A DNA stretch of 15,598 bases from an uncultured Eubacteriales bacterium (GCA_900313125.1 OMPZ01000004.1:1-15598), one strand, 5' to 3'; numbered from the stretch's first letter, positions 7,539-14,647 are shown. Program-made: numbers and translations. The notes: generated by a model not told the origin, from the sequence alone.

Positions 7539-9992
7539 ATGAGGCTTGAAAAAATGCAGGAGATAGAAGGATACACAGCGGAAAGCGTCGGAGTGCTGCC
7601 TGTGCTGCCCTTGCGCGGTCTTGTTGTGTTCCCGAACTCCATTATACATCTTGAGCTTGGAAGAAGCGTGTGCATCAGCGCAGTCAACGCTGCGATGAGC
7701 GGCAGCCGCATGATATTCGTGTCTGCTCAGAAAAATTCGCTTATTGGAAATCCCCGTGAGGACGACGTTTATCATATAGGAACTCTCTGCAAGGTAATGC
7801 AGACCGTTCGTCAGGCGGATCACACTCTCAAAGTCGTGCTTGAGGGCACGGCGCGCGCGGCGGCGTTCGACTTCCGCAGCGAAAAGCTGCATCTCAAGGC
7901 GGAGGTCGTGAGGTACGACCTCAAAGAGTCGGAGCCGACGATCGAGCATATAGCAAAGCTGCGTCTTGTGAAGGCTATTTTCTCCGATTACGCGGAGCTT
8001 ACGCCAAAGATACCGAGCGACATCGAGTACAGAGTGAAGGTCGAAAATTCGCCGGAGAGAATTACTGATTTCGTATCGACAAATTCTATCATAGATTTTG
8101 AAGCAAAGCAGGAGCTGCTCGAGGAATTTGACGTAGGTGTCCGTCTCGATATGCTCATCGCTATGCTGAGGAGCGACATAGAGATACTTGAGCTGCAGCG
8201 AAAGATCATCGAACGCGCAAACGAGCACATGGACGAGGGGCAGAAGGAATACTTCCTCCATGAGCAGATCAGGGCTATCCGTGAGGAGCTCGGCGAGGAC
8301 GATATCGAGGAAGAAGCAGAGGAGTTCAAGGAGAAGATAGAAGCGTTAAAGGTCAGCAAGGAGATCAAGGAACAGCTTCTCAAGGAGTGCAGCAGACTTA
8401 AAAAGCTGCCCGATTCCTCGCAGGAAGCGTTTACTCTTCGCTCGTACCTTGAAACGTGCCTTGAGCTGCCCTGGAGCAAAATGTCGAAGGATAAGATCGA
8501 TATAAAGGCTGTTGAAAAGGCGCTCGACAAAAACCACTACGGTCTCGAGAAGGTAAAGGAGCGCATCGTTGAATATCTCGCAGTCCGCAAGCTGTCGCCC
8601 GAGGTCAAGGGTCAGATACTCTGTCTCGTAGGTCCTCCGGGCGTCGGAAAAACGTCTATTGCTCAGTCGATAGGCGCGGCTATCGGAAGGAATGTCGAAA
8701 GAGTAGCTCTCGGCGGCGTTCACGACGAAGCGGAGATCCGCGGTCACAGGCGTACATACATAGCCTCCATGCCCGGCAGGATCATTTCCGCGATAAACGC
8801 AGCCGGAACAAAGAATCCTCTCATCATTCTCGACGAGATCGACAAGCTCGCCAACGACTACAAGGGCGACCCCACAAGCGCGCTGCTTGAGGTGCTCGAC
8901 CCAGAGCAGAACAACACCTTCAGAGATCATTACATCGACCTGCCGTTCGACCTCAGCCACGTTATGTTTATCACAACGGCGAACGACGGCAGCGCGATCC
9001 CCGCTCCGCTCAAGGACAGAATGGAGATCATCGAGATCGGCAGCTACAACCGCGAGGAGAAATTCCACATCGCGAAAAAGCACCTTATCCCGAAGCAGCT
9101 TAAAAACTGTGGCATTTCGGCGGCTCGCTGCAAGTTTGCCGCGTCGGCTGTCTACGCTGTTATCGACGGCTACACGAGCGAGGCGGGCGTCAGAAATCTT
9201 GAACGCACGCTCGCGTCGGTAATGCGCAAGGTCGCAAAGAAGATCGCGGAGGGCGACGAGGAGACCGTTTACAAGATAGACGCGAAAAACATCGAGGAAT
9301 ACCTCGGTCCGAGAAAGTTCAAGGACGACGATCTGCCGGATAAAAACACGGTGGGTCTTGTCAACGGTCTTGCGTGGACGGCAGTAGGCGGTGTGACGCT
9401 GCCGATCGAGGCAGCCGCTGTAAAGGGCACGGGCAAGATCGAGATAACCGGTTCTCTCGGCGACGTTATGAAGGAATCGGCAAAGATCGCTGTGACCTGT
9501 GTTCGCGCAAGAGCCGAAAAGCTCGGCATTGAAGACGATTTCTACAAGAAATACGATATGCATATACACGCGCTCGAGGGCGCTGTGCCGAAGGACGGTC
9601 CGTCCGCGGGTATCACCATGACGACCGCTATCGTATCCGCGCTGACGAACAAGCCGGTAAACCGCTACGTCGCAATGACGGGTGAGATCTCGCTCAGGGG
9701 CAGAGTTTTGCCGATAGGCGGTCTGAAGGAAAAGGCGATGGGCGCATACAAGGCGGGCGTGAAAACGATCGTTATCCCGAAGAAAAACGAGACCGACGTT
9801 TTTGAAGTAGACGAAACGGTGAAGGAGAAGATCAACATTATCCCTGTCGAGACTATCGACGAGGTGCTTGAGATAGCCTTCACTCTCGATTCCACATATC
9901 AGAAGGAAAAAGAAACGAAAAAGACCGTGAAGAAAAGGAACTCCGCAAAAAAGCCGGACAAAGCGAGCGACTCGCAGAGCGGCACGGCATGA
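7539..9992 (+). CDS. lon: ATP-dependent Lon protease (LonA type)
   Basis: An 817-residue cytosolic AAA+ serine protease that degrades misfolded and selected regulatory proteins. The order is: N-terminal substrate-binding domain (LPVLPLRGLVVFPN type, about 18-215), a charged coiled-coil linker (about 220-320), the AAA+ module with Walker A GPPGVGKT (365-372) and Walker B LIILDEIDK (428-436), and the protease domain. The catalytic dyad is S689 in PKDGPSAG and K732 in GGLKEKAMGA, 43 residues apart as in E. coli Lon. No membrane segment is present, so it is LonA, not LonB. The last 30 residues form a Lys/Ser-rich tail beyond the usual end. AAAGGAG (7524-7530) lies 8 nt before ATG 7539. The stop is 19 bp from engB. 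Confidence 0.97.
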   Translation: MRLEKMQEIEGYTAESVGVLPVLPLRGLVVFPNSIIHLELGRSVCISAVNAAMSGSRMIFVSAQKNSLIGNPREDDVYHIGTLCKVMQTVRQADHTLKVVLEGTARAAAFDFRSEKLHLKAEVVRYDLKESEPTIEHIAKLRLVKAIFSDYAELTPKIPSDIEYRVKVENSPERITDFVSTNSIIDFEAKQELLEEFDVGVRLDMLIAMLRSDIEILELQRKIIERANEHMDEGQKEYFLHEQIRAIREELGEDDIEEEAEEFKEKIEALKVSKEIKEQLLKECSRLKKLPDSSQEAFTLRSYLETCLELPWSKMSKDKIDIKAVEKALDKNHYGLEKVKERIVEYLAVRKLSPEVKGQILCLVGPPGVGKTSIAQSIGAAIGRNVERVALGGVHDEAEIRGHRRTYIASMPGRIISAINAAGTKNPLIILDEIDKLANDYKGDPTSALLEVLDPEQNNTFRDHYIDLPFDLSHVMFITTANDGSAIPAPLKDRMEIIEIGSYNREEKFHIAKKHLIPKQLKNCGISAARCKFAASAVYAVIDGYTSEAGVRNLERTLASVMRKVAKKIAEGDEETVYKIDAKNIEEYLGPRKFKDDDLPDKNTVGLVNGLAWTAVGGVTLPIEAAAVKGTGKIEITGSLGDVMKESAKIAVTCVRARAEKLGIEDDFYKKYDMHIHALEGAVPKDGPSAGITMTTAIVSALTNKPVNRYVAMTGEISLRGRVLPIGGLKEKAMGAYKAGVKTIVIPKKNETDVFEVDETVKEKINIIPVETIDEVLEIAFTLDSTYQKEKETKKTVKKRNSAKKPDKASDSQSGTA

Positions 9993-10011
9993 CCGAAAGC
10001 AGAGGTAGATC

Positions 10012-10611
10012 ATGAATTTTAACAAAGCTGAATTTGAATTTGCGGTCGGCGCTGCGTCGCAGCTAAAGCCATCTGAGCTGCCCGAGGTAATATTCTCGGG
10101 CAGGAGCAATGTGGGTAAGTCGTCGCTCATAAACAAGCTCGTCAACCGAAAGGCTCTTGCGAGAGTCAGCGCGACTCCCGGAAAGACCGCGACGATAAAT
10201 TTCTTCCGTGTCGATCAGTTTCACCTGGTCGATCTTCCCGGATACGGCTACGCCAAGGTCTCAAAGGCGGAGAAGGATCGCTGGGCAAAGCTCATGGAGG
10301 GCTATTTCAGCGACGACCGCAATTTCGCGCTCGTTATTCAGATCGTCGATATGCGTCACGCGCCATCAATTGACGATATGAACATGATAGAATATCTTCA
10401 CTCTCAGGGCTTTCCGTTTATTATCGTTCTCACAAAGAAGGATAAACTGAAAAAAACGCAGTACCTCAAACGCATGGAGGAGCTTAAAACTGAGCTTGCC
10501 GGCTACGAGGACGTTCCGAAATTCCCATTCTCCGCCGTTACGGGCGAAGGCGCCCAAGAAATAAGAGACTACATCGAATCCCGCGTGTTTTCATGTTCCG
10601 CCGAACTTTAG
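10012..10611 (+). CDS. engB: Ribosome biogenesis GTP-binding protein EngB (YsxC/YihA)
   Basis: A 199-residue GTPase needed for late 50S subunit assembly in bacteria studied so far. G1 is GRSNVGKS (30-37), G3 is DLPGYGYA (74-81), G4 is TKKD (141-144) and G5 is near SAV (174-176). The lon-engB pairing is conserved in Firmicutes; the 19-bp gap and AGAGG site suggest one transcript. Oddity: from about 10585, the last eight codons and the TAG stop lie inside the first copy of a direct repeat that occurs again downstream. The final residues (VFSCSAEL) therefore look derived from the repeat rather than inherited with the family. The G domain is complete, so function should not be affected. Confidence 0.94.
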   Translation: MNFNKAEFEFAVGAASQLKPSELPEVIFSGRSNVGKSSLINKLVNRKALARVSATPGKTATINFFRVDQFHLVDLPGYGYAKVSKAEKDRWAKLMEGYFSDDRNFALVIQIVDMRHAPSIDDMNMIEYLHSQGFPFIIVLTKKDKLKKTQYLKRMEELKTELAGYEDVPKFPFSAVTGEGAQEIRDYIESRVFSCSAEL

Positions 10612-10650
10612 TTTTGAACGCGAAGCTGCTCCGCGTTCGGACTGCGTTTG
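10585..10650. repeat. 66-bp direct repeat, copy 1, overlapping the 3' end of engB
   Basis: It begins GTGTTTTCATGTTCCGCC and ends GGACTGCGTTTG. It aligns without gaps to copy 2 with about 57 of 66 positions equal. It contains a 7-bp hairpin, GAACGCG (10616-10622) and CGCGTTC (10632-10638), with loop AAGCTGCTC. The first 27 bases encode the end of EngB, including its stop. Confidence 0.8.
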
Positions 10651-10660
10651 GTAGGGAAGT

Positions 10661-10726
10661 GTGTTTTCAAGTTCCGCCAAATTTTAGTTTTAACTGCGAA
10701 GCTGCTCCGCGTTTGGACTGGTTTTG
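10661..10726. repeat. 66-bp direct repeat, copy 2
   Basis: Same orientation as copy 1 and 10 bp after it, giving a 76-bp period. The AAGCTGCTCCGCG core and the GTTCCGCC and TTTTAGTTTT blocks are unchanged or nearly so. The stem is weakened to AACTGCG/CGCGTTT, with one wobble and one mismatch. No T-tract follows either copy, so they are not ordinary tandem terminators. Confidence 0.78.
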
Positions 10727-10798
10727 ATCCGGTTCGACAGTATACCTGTACCGAAGGGTATCTCTTGTGAATTTTCTATAAATTTTAGCTCTAAGGGT

Positions 10799-10827
10799 TT
10801 GACACGGCGAAGGAATAAGGGTACAAT
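10799..10827 (+). promoter_or_regulatory. Strong promoter of the lipoprotein gene
   Basis: TTGACA at 10799-10804 (perfect -35), a 17-nt spacer, and TACAAT at 10822-10827. The start is expected near 10834, about 97 nt before the ATG. This makes the lipoprotein gene independent of engB transcription. Confidence 0.8.
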
Positions 10828-10865
10828 ATTGTGTGGAATATTACCGTTCACGCGTGGTCGAAAAT

Positions 10866-10912
10866 GCTCCGCGGACAGCCTTGCCCAAGGACAGCGGCGG
10901 CGCTACGGAGCG
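10866..10912 (+). promoter_or_regulatory. Structured leader before the lipoprotein gene
   Basis: GCTCCG (10866-10871) and CGGAGC (10906-10911) can close a long stem. Inside it, CCTT/AAGG (10879-10882 and 10887-10890) forms a short hairpin flanked by two GGACAGC direct repeats (10873-10879 and 10889-10895). An alternative CGCT-ACGG-AGCG hairpin (10901-10912) competes with the outer stem. No B12 box or other known riboswitch motif was recognised. Its role is unknown. Confidence 0.35.
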
Positions 10913-10930
10913 ATAATCGGAGGATATCGT

Positions 10931-12154
10931 ATGAAAAGAATAGCAGCCGTTTTGATGGCCGTCAGCATGATGCTTATGGCAACCTCATGCAGCATGATAG
11001 TAAAAAACAACGAGGAACAGTTCGATTACCCCGTCACCGTGGGAAACCTCACGCTCAGCGAAGCGCCGAAGGGCATAGCGGTACTCAGCGAAAATCTCGC
11101 CGACGTTGTGCTTGCGTGCGGCTACGAGGGCAAGCTTTCCGCGCGCTCCGATGTCTGCACACAGGAGGCTTTGTCGATACTTCCGTCTGTCGGAACACCC
11201 GACAACCCCGATATGACCGAGCTTGACGATCTCGGCGTTGATCTTATCCTGACCGACTCGTGCTTTGACGAGGAGGTCTCCGAAAAGCTTGAAAAGCACG
11301 GCACTTCCGTGCTTGTTATCAAGCCGGCGACAGACATTGATTCTCTGTCAAAGCTTTACAACAATACCGCCGCGGCCGTTGCCGGCGGCTACACGGGAAA
11401 AATGACGGCGATGAACACGTTTGAGAAGCTCCGTAGCGCGCTTGAAACGGTAAGGATAGACGCGTCGAGCGGAAACGTGGTCTCGACTGCCTGCTATCTA
11501 TACGACGTGAGCGAGGATGAATGCGTCGTTGCCGCGGGTCCCGATTTTGTGAATCAGCTTTTTGATTACGCCGCAGTCACAAATGTTACGGCGGCCGACG
11601 ATGACGGCGTTGTCGGTATCGACACGCTGCTCAAAAGCAACCCCGAAACGATCTTCTGCGACGAGGGCGTTTACGAAAAGCTCACAGCAAACAAGGATCT
11701 CAAATCGCTCAGAGCGCTCACTCAGGGCACAGTTTACGAGCTGCCGCACCGTTACATTGACCTTCAGGGCATGACAAGCGTGCAGATCGCTGATTATATC
11801 GCGGCAAAGGCACATTCCGGCTACACTCAGAAGCAGCAGTGGCCGCAGGAGCTTGCCGAAAAGAAGGAAGAGTACAAAGCGCCCTTTGAGCCGCAGGAGG
11901 ATATCTTCTACACGGTGGGCGAGAGCTACGAGCCGATCAAAGCTATTGAGGAACGCCTTATAGGTCTCGGCTATCTCAGCGGAAACGCCGATGAAAGCTT
12001 CACCGAGGAGACGGCAGCCGCAGTCAGCGAATTTCAGGCGGCAAACGGTCTGGAGGTCAGCGGCATAGCCGATTACAACACGCTGAAGGTACTGCTCTCA
12101 TCGCAGGCAAAGTCGAAAGATGAAGCCGGTGAAGTAACCTACAGCGCAGAATAA
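10931..12154 (+). CDS. Solute-binding lipoprotein fused to a C-terminal peptidoglycan-binding domain
   Basis: A 407-residue exported protein. The signal peptide is MKRIAAVLMAVSMM... with a lipobox-like MATSC, making C20 the likely lipidated residue; Ala at -3 is less usual. Residues about 32-295 resemble the periplasmic-binding fold for iron-siderophore, heme or cobalamin (BtuF/FhuD group): APKGIAVLSENLADVVLACGY, then LPSVGTPDNPDMTELDDLGVD and LILTDS. A charged linker (about 296-330) leads to a PG_binding_1-type domain (about 331-391: IKAIEERLIGLGYL, FTEETAAAVSEFQAANGL, IADYNTLKVLL). GGAGG at 10919-10923 sets the start at ATG 10931; the frame is open further upstream but crosses the promoter. 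No permease or ATPase gene adjoins. It may bind a ligand while anchored both to membrane and wall, or may have lost transport and become a wall or sensor protein. Ligand not predictable. Confidence 0.85.
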   Translation: MKRIAAVLMAVSMMLMATSCSMIVKNNEEQFDYPVTVGNLTLSEAPKGIAVLSENLADVVLACGYEGKLSARSDVCTQEALSILPSVGTPDNPDMTELDDLGVDLILTDSCFDEEVSEKLEKHGTSVLVIKPATDIDSLSKLYNNTAAAVAGGYTGKMTAMNTFEKLRSALETVRIDASSGNVVSTACYLYDVSEDECVVAAGPDFVNQLFDYAAVTNVTAADDDGVVGIDTLLKSNPETIFCDEGVYEKLTANKDLKSLRALTQGTVYELPHRYIDLQGMTSVQIADYIAAKAHSGYTQKQQWPQELAEKKEEYKAPFEPQEDIFYTVGESYEPIKAIEERLIGLGYLSGNADESFTEETAAAVSEFQAANGLEVSGIADYNTLKVLLSSQAKSKDEAGEVTYSAE

Positions 12155-12168
12155 AACAAAGATAAACA

Positions 12169-12204
12169 AACGCCTGTATCCGCATTTTGGATACGGGCGT
12201 TTTT
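12169..12204 (+). terminator. Rho-independent terminator of the lipoprotein gene
   Basis: AACGCCTGTATCC (12169-12181) pairs with GGATACGGGCGTT (12189-12201) as a 13-bp stem with one wobble and a 7-nt loop. Its 3' side runs into TTTTT at 12200-12204. It lies 14 bp after the stop and separates the lipoprotein gene from the dcw cluster. Confidence 0.92.
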
Positions 12205-12294
12205 GATTTAGTGAAAAAATATTTCGGACTCAGCGATAATTGGCTCTATTAAAACAATTCTGTAAGGCTAAAATAATTAGTATTTGAAAAACTA

Positions 12295-12318
12295 AAAATG
12301 CATAATTGCTTGCATTTT
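12295..12318. promoter_or_regulatory. Inverted repeat over the mraZ -35 box, possible operator
   Basis: AAAATGCA (12295-12302) and TGCATTTT (12311-12318) are perfect complements around 8 nt. The right arm covers most of the TTGCAT -35 hexamer, a position suited to a repressor. No regulator is identified, and AT-rich palindromes can arise by chance. Confidence 0.4.
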
Positions 12319-12338
12319 ATTGGGAAATCGTTTATAAT
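12310..12338 (+). promoter_or_regulatory. Promoter of mraZ and the dcw cluster
   Basis: TTGCAT at 12310-12315, a 17-nt spacer and a perfect TATAAT at 12333-12338. Transcription would start near 12345. It is preceded by the lipoprotein terminator, so the dcw genes start a new unit here. Confidence 0.82.
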
Positions 12339-12349
12339 AGAGTGTATAG

Positions 12350-12374
12350 TGGGGAAAGGTGGCAGATTGTGTCA
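12350..12374 (+). promoter_or_regulatory. Possible MraZ operator repeats overlapping the ribosome site
   Basis: TGGGG at 12350, TGGCA at 12360 and TGTCA at 12370 recur every 10 bp just after the predicted transcription start. MraZ of E. coli binds TGGGN repeats with 5-nt spacers, a 10-bp period, upstream of its own gene. Only the first copy here matches well. The same bases contain AAAGGTGG, the apparent Shine-Dalgarno for the GTG start at 12369. Confidence 0.35.
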
Positions 12375-12851
12375 GATAACGCGCGTGTGGTGCGGCGCGG
12401 TCGTGGCATAGATCAGAACGTTATGAATGAATTTATGACAGGTTCATATCAACATAATATTGACGCAAAGGGCCGCCTTACGGTTCCGGCAAAGCTGCGC
12501 GACACGCTCGGTGAGAAGTTCTACCTCACAAAAGGGTCGGACGGCTGTATCTTCGTCTACCCCGAGAGTGAGTGGACGTCGTTCATGCAAAGGCTTTGCG
12601 CGCTGCCTATCGCTCAGGCGGCCGCGGTGCAGCGCCATTTTATCGCAAATTCATCGCTTGTGGAGACCGACTCGATGGGACGGGCGCTGATACCGAAAAA
12701 TCTCAGGGAATACGCAGGTCTTGAAAAGGATTCCATGTTCATCGGCGTGGGCAACCGCGCGGAGATATGGTCCACGCCCCGCTACGAAGCGATGTGCGCC
12801 GCGCTGTCTAATGAGGATATCCTCTCCGTGATGTCGCAGGTCATGCTCTGA
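12369..12851 (+). CDS. mraZ: Transcriptional regulator MraZ
   Basis: A DNA-binding regulator that controls its own dcw operon and forms ring-shaped oligomers in characterised species. Two SwapT/AbrB-like repeats are visible, each with the DxxxR signature: DAKGR in the first and DSMGR in the second. The start is uncertain. GTG 12369 has AAAGGTGG (12355-12362) at 6-nt spacing and gives 160 residues with an Arg-rich N-terminal extension. ATG 12423 gives 142 residues, the usual family length, beginning MNEFMTGSYQHNID, but has no visible ribosome site; ATG 12435 would give 138. The GTG is listed because of its ribosome site. The body of the protein is ordinary. The gene opens the dcw cluster and its stop is 30 bp before rsmH. 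Confidence 0.9.
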   Translation: MSDNARVVRRGRGIDQNVMNEFMTGSYQHNIDAKGRLTVPAKLRDTLGEKFYLTKGSDGCIFVYPESEWTSFMQRLCALPIAQAAAVQRHFIANSSLVETDSMGRALIPKNLREYAGLEKDSMFIGVGNRAEIWSTPRYEAMCAALSNEDILSVMSQVML

Positions 12852-12881
12852 GCAAAATTTAATGGCGTGAAAGATATTGAT

Positions 12882-13829
12882 ATGGATAATAATAACGAAA
12901 TAATTGAATTTTCACACACGTCCGTTATGCTGAAGGAAGCTGTGGACGGTCTTGACGTAAGGCCCGGCGGCGTTTACGTTGACGGCACGGCAGGCGGCGG
13001 CGGACATTCCTTTGAGATCGCGTCAAGACTTGGCGGTACGGGACGGCTTATTTGTATCGACCAGGACCCCGACGCGATAGCCGCAGCGACAAAACGGCTC
13101 GAAGGCTTCAACAACGTTACGATCGTCAGGTCGAATTTCAGCAGCATTAAGGGCGTTTTGATGCAGCTCGGCGTTTTTAAAGCGGACGGTGTTCTGCTCG
13201 ATCTCGGCGTATCGTCACACCAGCTCGACGCGCCGGAACGCGGTTTTTCCTACCACTACGACGCGCCCCTTGATATGCGTATGAGCCAAGACGGGCTCAG
13301 CGCTTACGACGTTGTGAACACCTACGCTCCCGGCGAGCTTGTGCGTATACTATCGCTTTACGGCGAGGAAAAGTTCGCGAAAAATATCGTCAGGGGCATC
13401 GTAAAGGCAAGAGAGGAGCGTCCGATAGAAACGACCTTCGAGCTTGCCGATATAGTGCGCGACGCCTACCCCATGAAGGCGCGTCAGAAGGGACACCCCG
13501 CGAGAAAAACGTTTCAGGCGGTGAGGATAGCCGTGAACCGCGAGCTTGACGTGCTCGAAGAAGGGCTGCAAAACAGCTTCGATTCGCTCGCGCCCGACGG
13601 CAGGCTTTCCGTCATCACCTTCCATTCTCTTGAAGACAGGATCGTGAAAAGAGCGATGGCGGATTGGTGCAGGGGCTGTACCTGCCCTCCTGATTTCCCC
13701 GTGTGCGTTTGCGGCAACAAGCCGAAGGCAGAGCTTGTCAACCGCAAACCGATCGTTCCCGGTGAGAAGGAGCTTGAGCAGAATAACCGCGCGCGCAGCG
13801 CAAAGCTCAGGGTGTGCAGAAAACTGTAG
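12882..13829 (+). CDS. rsmH: 16S rRNA (cytosine(1402)-N4)-methyltransferase RsmH
   Basis: A 315-residue SAM-dependent enzyme that methylates N4 of C1402 in the decoding centre of 16S rRNA; formerly called MraW. The SAM-binding glycine loop is GTAGGGGHS (35-43). LDLGVSSHQLD (106-116), GFSYHYDAPLDMRM (121-134) and FHSLEDRIVK (247-256) are all family signatures. A cysteine cluster near the C-terminus (C263, C266, C268, C275, C277, in CTCPPDFPVCVCG) is common in Gram-positive members. ATG 12882 is chosen because 315 residues fits the family (about 310) and a weak GAAAG lies 8 nt upstream; a GTG at 12867 would add five residues. Its place after mraZ is the conserved dcw order. Confidence 0.96.
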   Translation: MDNNNEIIEFSHTSVMLKEAVDGLDVRPGGVYVDGTAGGGGHSFEIASRLGGTGRLICIDQDPDAIAAATKRLEGFNNVTIVRSNFSSIKGVLMQLGVFKADGVLLDLGVSSHQLDAPERGFSYHYDAPLDMRMSQDGLSAYDVVNTYAPGELVRILSLYGEEKFAKNIVRGIVKAREERPIETTFELADIVRDAYPMKARQKGHPARKTFQAVRIAVNRELDVLEEGLQNSFDSLAPDGRLSVITFHSLEDRIVKRAMADWCRGCTCPPDFPVCVCGNKPKAELVNRKPIVPGEKELEQNNRARSAKLRVCRKL

Positions 13830-13929
13830 CTCGTCAGGTTACAGCGAATATTATGTGGTTGTAATTTTGTTTGTGCATAACGCACTAAAACCGAACATAC
13901 ATTCTGGTTAAGTTGTTATAAAAAAACAT

Positions 13930-13958
13930 TTGGAAAAGTTACGAATTTGTAGTATAAT
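13930..13958 (+). promoter_or_regulatory. Internal promoter before the ftsL-like gene
   Basis: TTGGAA at 13930-13935, a 17-nt spacer and a perfect TATAAT at 13953-13958 lie in the 200-bp gap after rsmH. The AT-rich gap contrasts with the coding sequence around it. ftsL and the PBP gene could thus be transcribed apart from mraZ-rsmH. Confidence 0.72.
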
Positions 13959-13988
13959 ATATCCATGGGGTTATGTTTGAAATTGTGG

Positions 13989-14012
13989 ACGCAGTTTTTT
14001 GTTTTGCTGCGT
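13989..14012 (+). promoter_or_regulatory. Hairpin with T-rich loop in the ftsL leader
   Basis: ACGCAG (13989-13994) pairs with CTGCGT (14007-14012) around a 12-nt loop made almost only of T. It ends 6 nt before GAGGTGAT (14019-14026), a near-perfect ribosome site for ATG 14030. It might influence initiation; no known motif. Confidence 0.4.
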
Positions 14013-14029
14013 ATAAATGAGGTGATGTA

Positions 14030-14548
14030 ATGGCTTACATCGACGAGAACTTCGCCTACGACCTCTCGCTTTTTGAGGAGCCGGAGGAGCTGGAGTCTCC
14101 CAAAGCCGAATCACAAGAGAATATAGTCTACGATCTGAACAAAGAGCGCAGGCAGAGAAGATGGGCAAACGTCAACCCCTTGCAGGCATTGGGTACGCTT
14201 GCCGTGTCTACGCTTGTAATTTTTGCTCTCGCGGCGATAATCCACGGTCAGGCAGAGCTGACCGAGCTCAATCATCAGATCACGAGCGCGCAAAGTACGC
14301 TTGCGGAGCTTTCGAGTACATATACTCAGGTGCAGATGGCTGTCGAGAATAAGCTCGGACCTTCGGCCATTGAGGAGTACGCAAAGAATGAGCTCGGCAT
14401 GAGCAAGACCGACAGCAGCCAGAAGGTGTTTATCAGCTTCTCGGAGGGCGATAAGGCGGTCGTTGCCGCCGACGGCGAGAAGAGCATTTTTGAACGTCTG
14501 CGCGACGCGTTTACCGAGGTGTGGAGCAGCGAGGAGCGCATCGGCTGA
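14030..14548 (+). CDS. ftsL: FtsL-like cell division protein (FtsL/DivIC type)
   Basis: A 172-residue single-pass membrane protein of the septal FtsQLB-type complex, which links the divisome to septal peptidoglycan synthesis. A cytosolic acidic then basic N-terminus (1-46, ending ERRQRRW) precedes one membrane segment (about 50-72, LGTLAVSTLVIFALAAI). A short coiled-coil with heptad-like spacing follows (about 75-110), then EYAKNELGMSK (116-126), the element near the end of FtsL and DivIC domains. Beyond about 140 there is an extra charged tail. FtsL proteins diverge fast, so the assignment rests on topology, this motif and its place between rsmH and a class B PBP. FtsL is more likely than DivIC by position. 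The ribosome site GAGGTGAT is excellent. Confidence 0.82.
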   Translation: MAYIDENFAYDLSLFEEPEELESPKAESQENIVYDLNKERRQRRWANVNPLQALGTLAVSTLVIFALAAIIHGQAELTELNHQITSAQSTLAELSSTYTQVQMAVENKLGPSAIEEYAKNELGMSKTDSSQKVFISFSEGDKAVVAADGEKSIFERLRDAFTEVWSSEERIG

Positions 14549-14613
14549 CGAACGGGCAAGAGTAATATTTCATCTTTTAACGGTATATACTTAAATGTAA
14601 CAGCAAGAAGATG

Positions 14614-14647
14614 AGGGTGGGGCGGAAAGCTGTTCCACCCTATTTTT
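14614..14647 (+). terminator. Rho-independent terminator or attenuator between ftsL and the PBP gene
   Basis: AGGGTGGGGCGG (14614-14625) pairs with CTGTTCCACCCT (14630-14641) as 12 continuous pairs, three of them G-T, closed by an AAAG loop, and is followed by ATTTTT. The ribosome site of the PBP gene starts only four bases later (AAGGAGG from 14651). A terminator inside the dcw cluster suggests partial termination or attenuation, unless the PBP gene has its own promoter, for which I see no clear candidate. Confidence 0.85.

Larger units (their letters stand above)
10612..10930. other. Gene-free stretch between engB and the lipoprotein gene
   Basis: This 319-bp gap holds the remainder of repeat copy 1, copy 2, a short unassigned segment (10727-10798) with an ATACC/GGTAT inverted repeat, a strong promoter, and a GC-rich structured leader. 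The frame of the lipoprotein gene is open back to 10724, but this extension lies across the promoter and has no ribosome site, so it is read as non-coding. No clear terminator for the tig-engB run was found. Confidence 0.6.

Noticed and set aside
8346..10145. 599-codon open frame on the minus strand opposite lon and part of engB
   Set aside because: It runs antisense to two well-supported genes and shows only Arg/Val/Leu-rich sequence without domain features.
10724..10930. In-frame upstream extension of the lipoprotein gene (69 codons)
   Set aside because: It crosses a near-consensus promoter and would bury the signal peptide; GGAGG before ATG 10931 fixes the start.
12862..12870. Minimal ATG-GCG-TGA reading frame just before rsmH
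   Set aside because: A start-stop of two codons without a ribosome site is likely chance in a 30-bp spacer.
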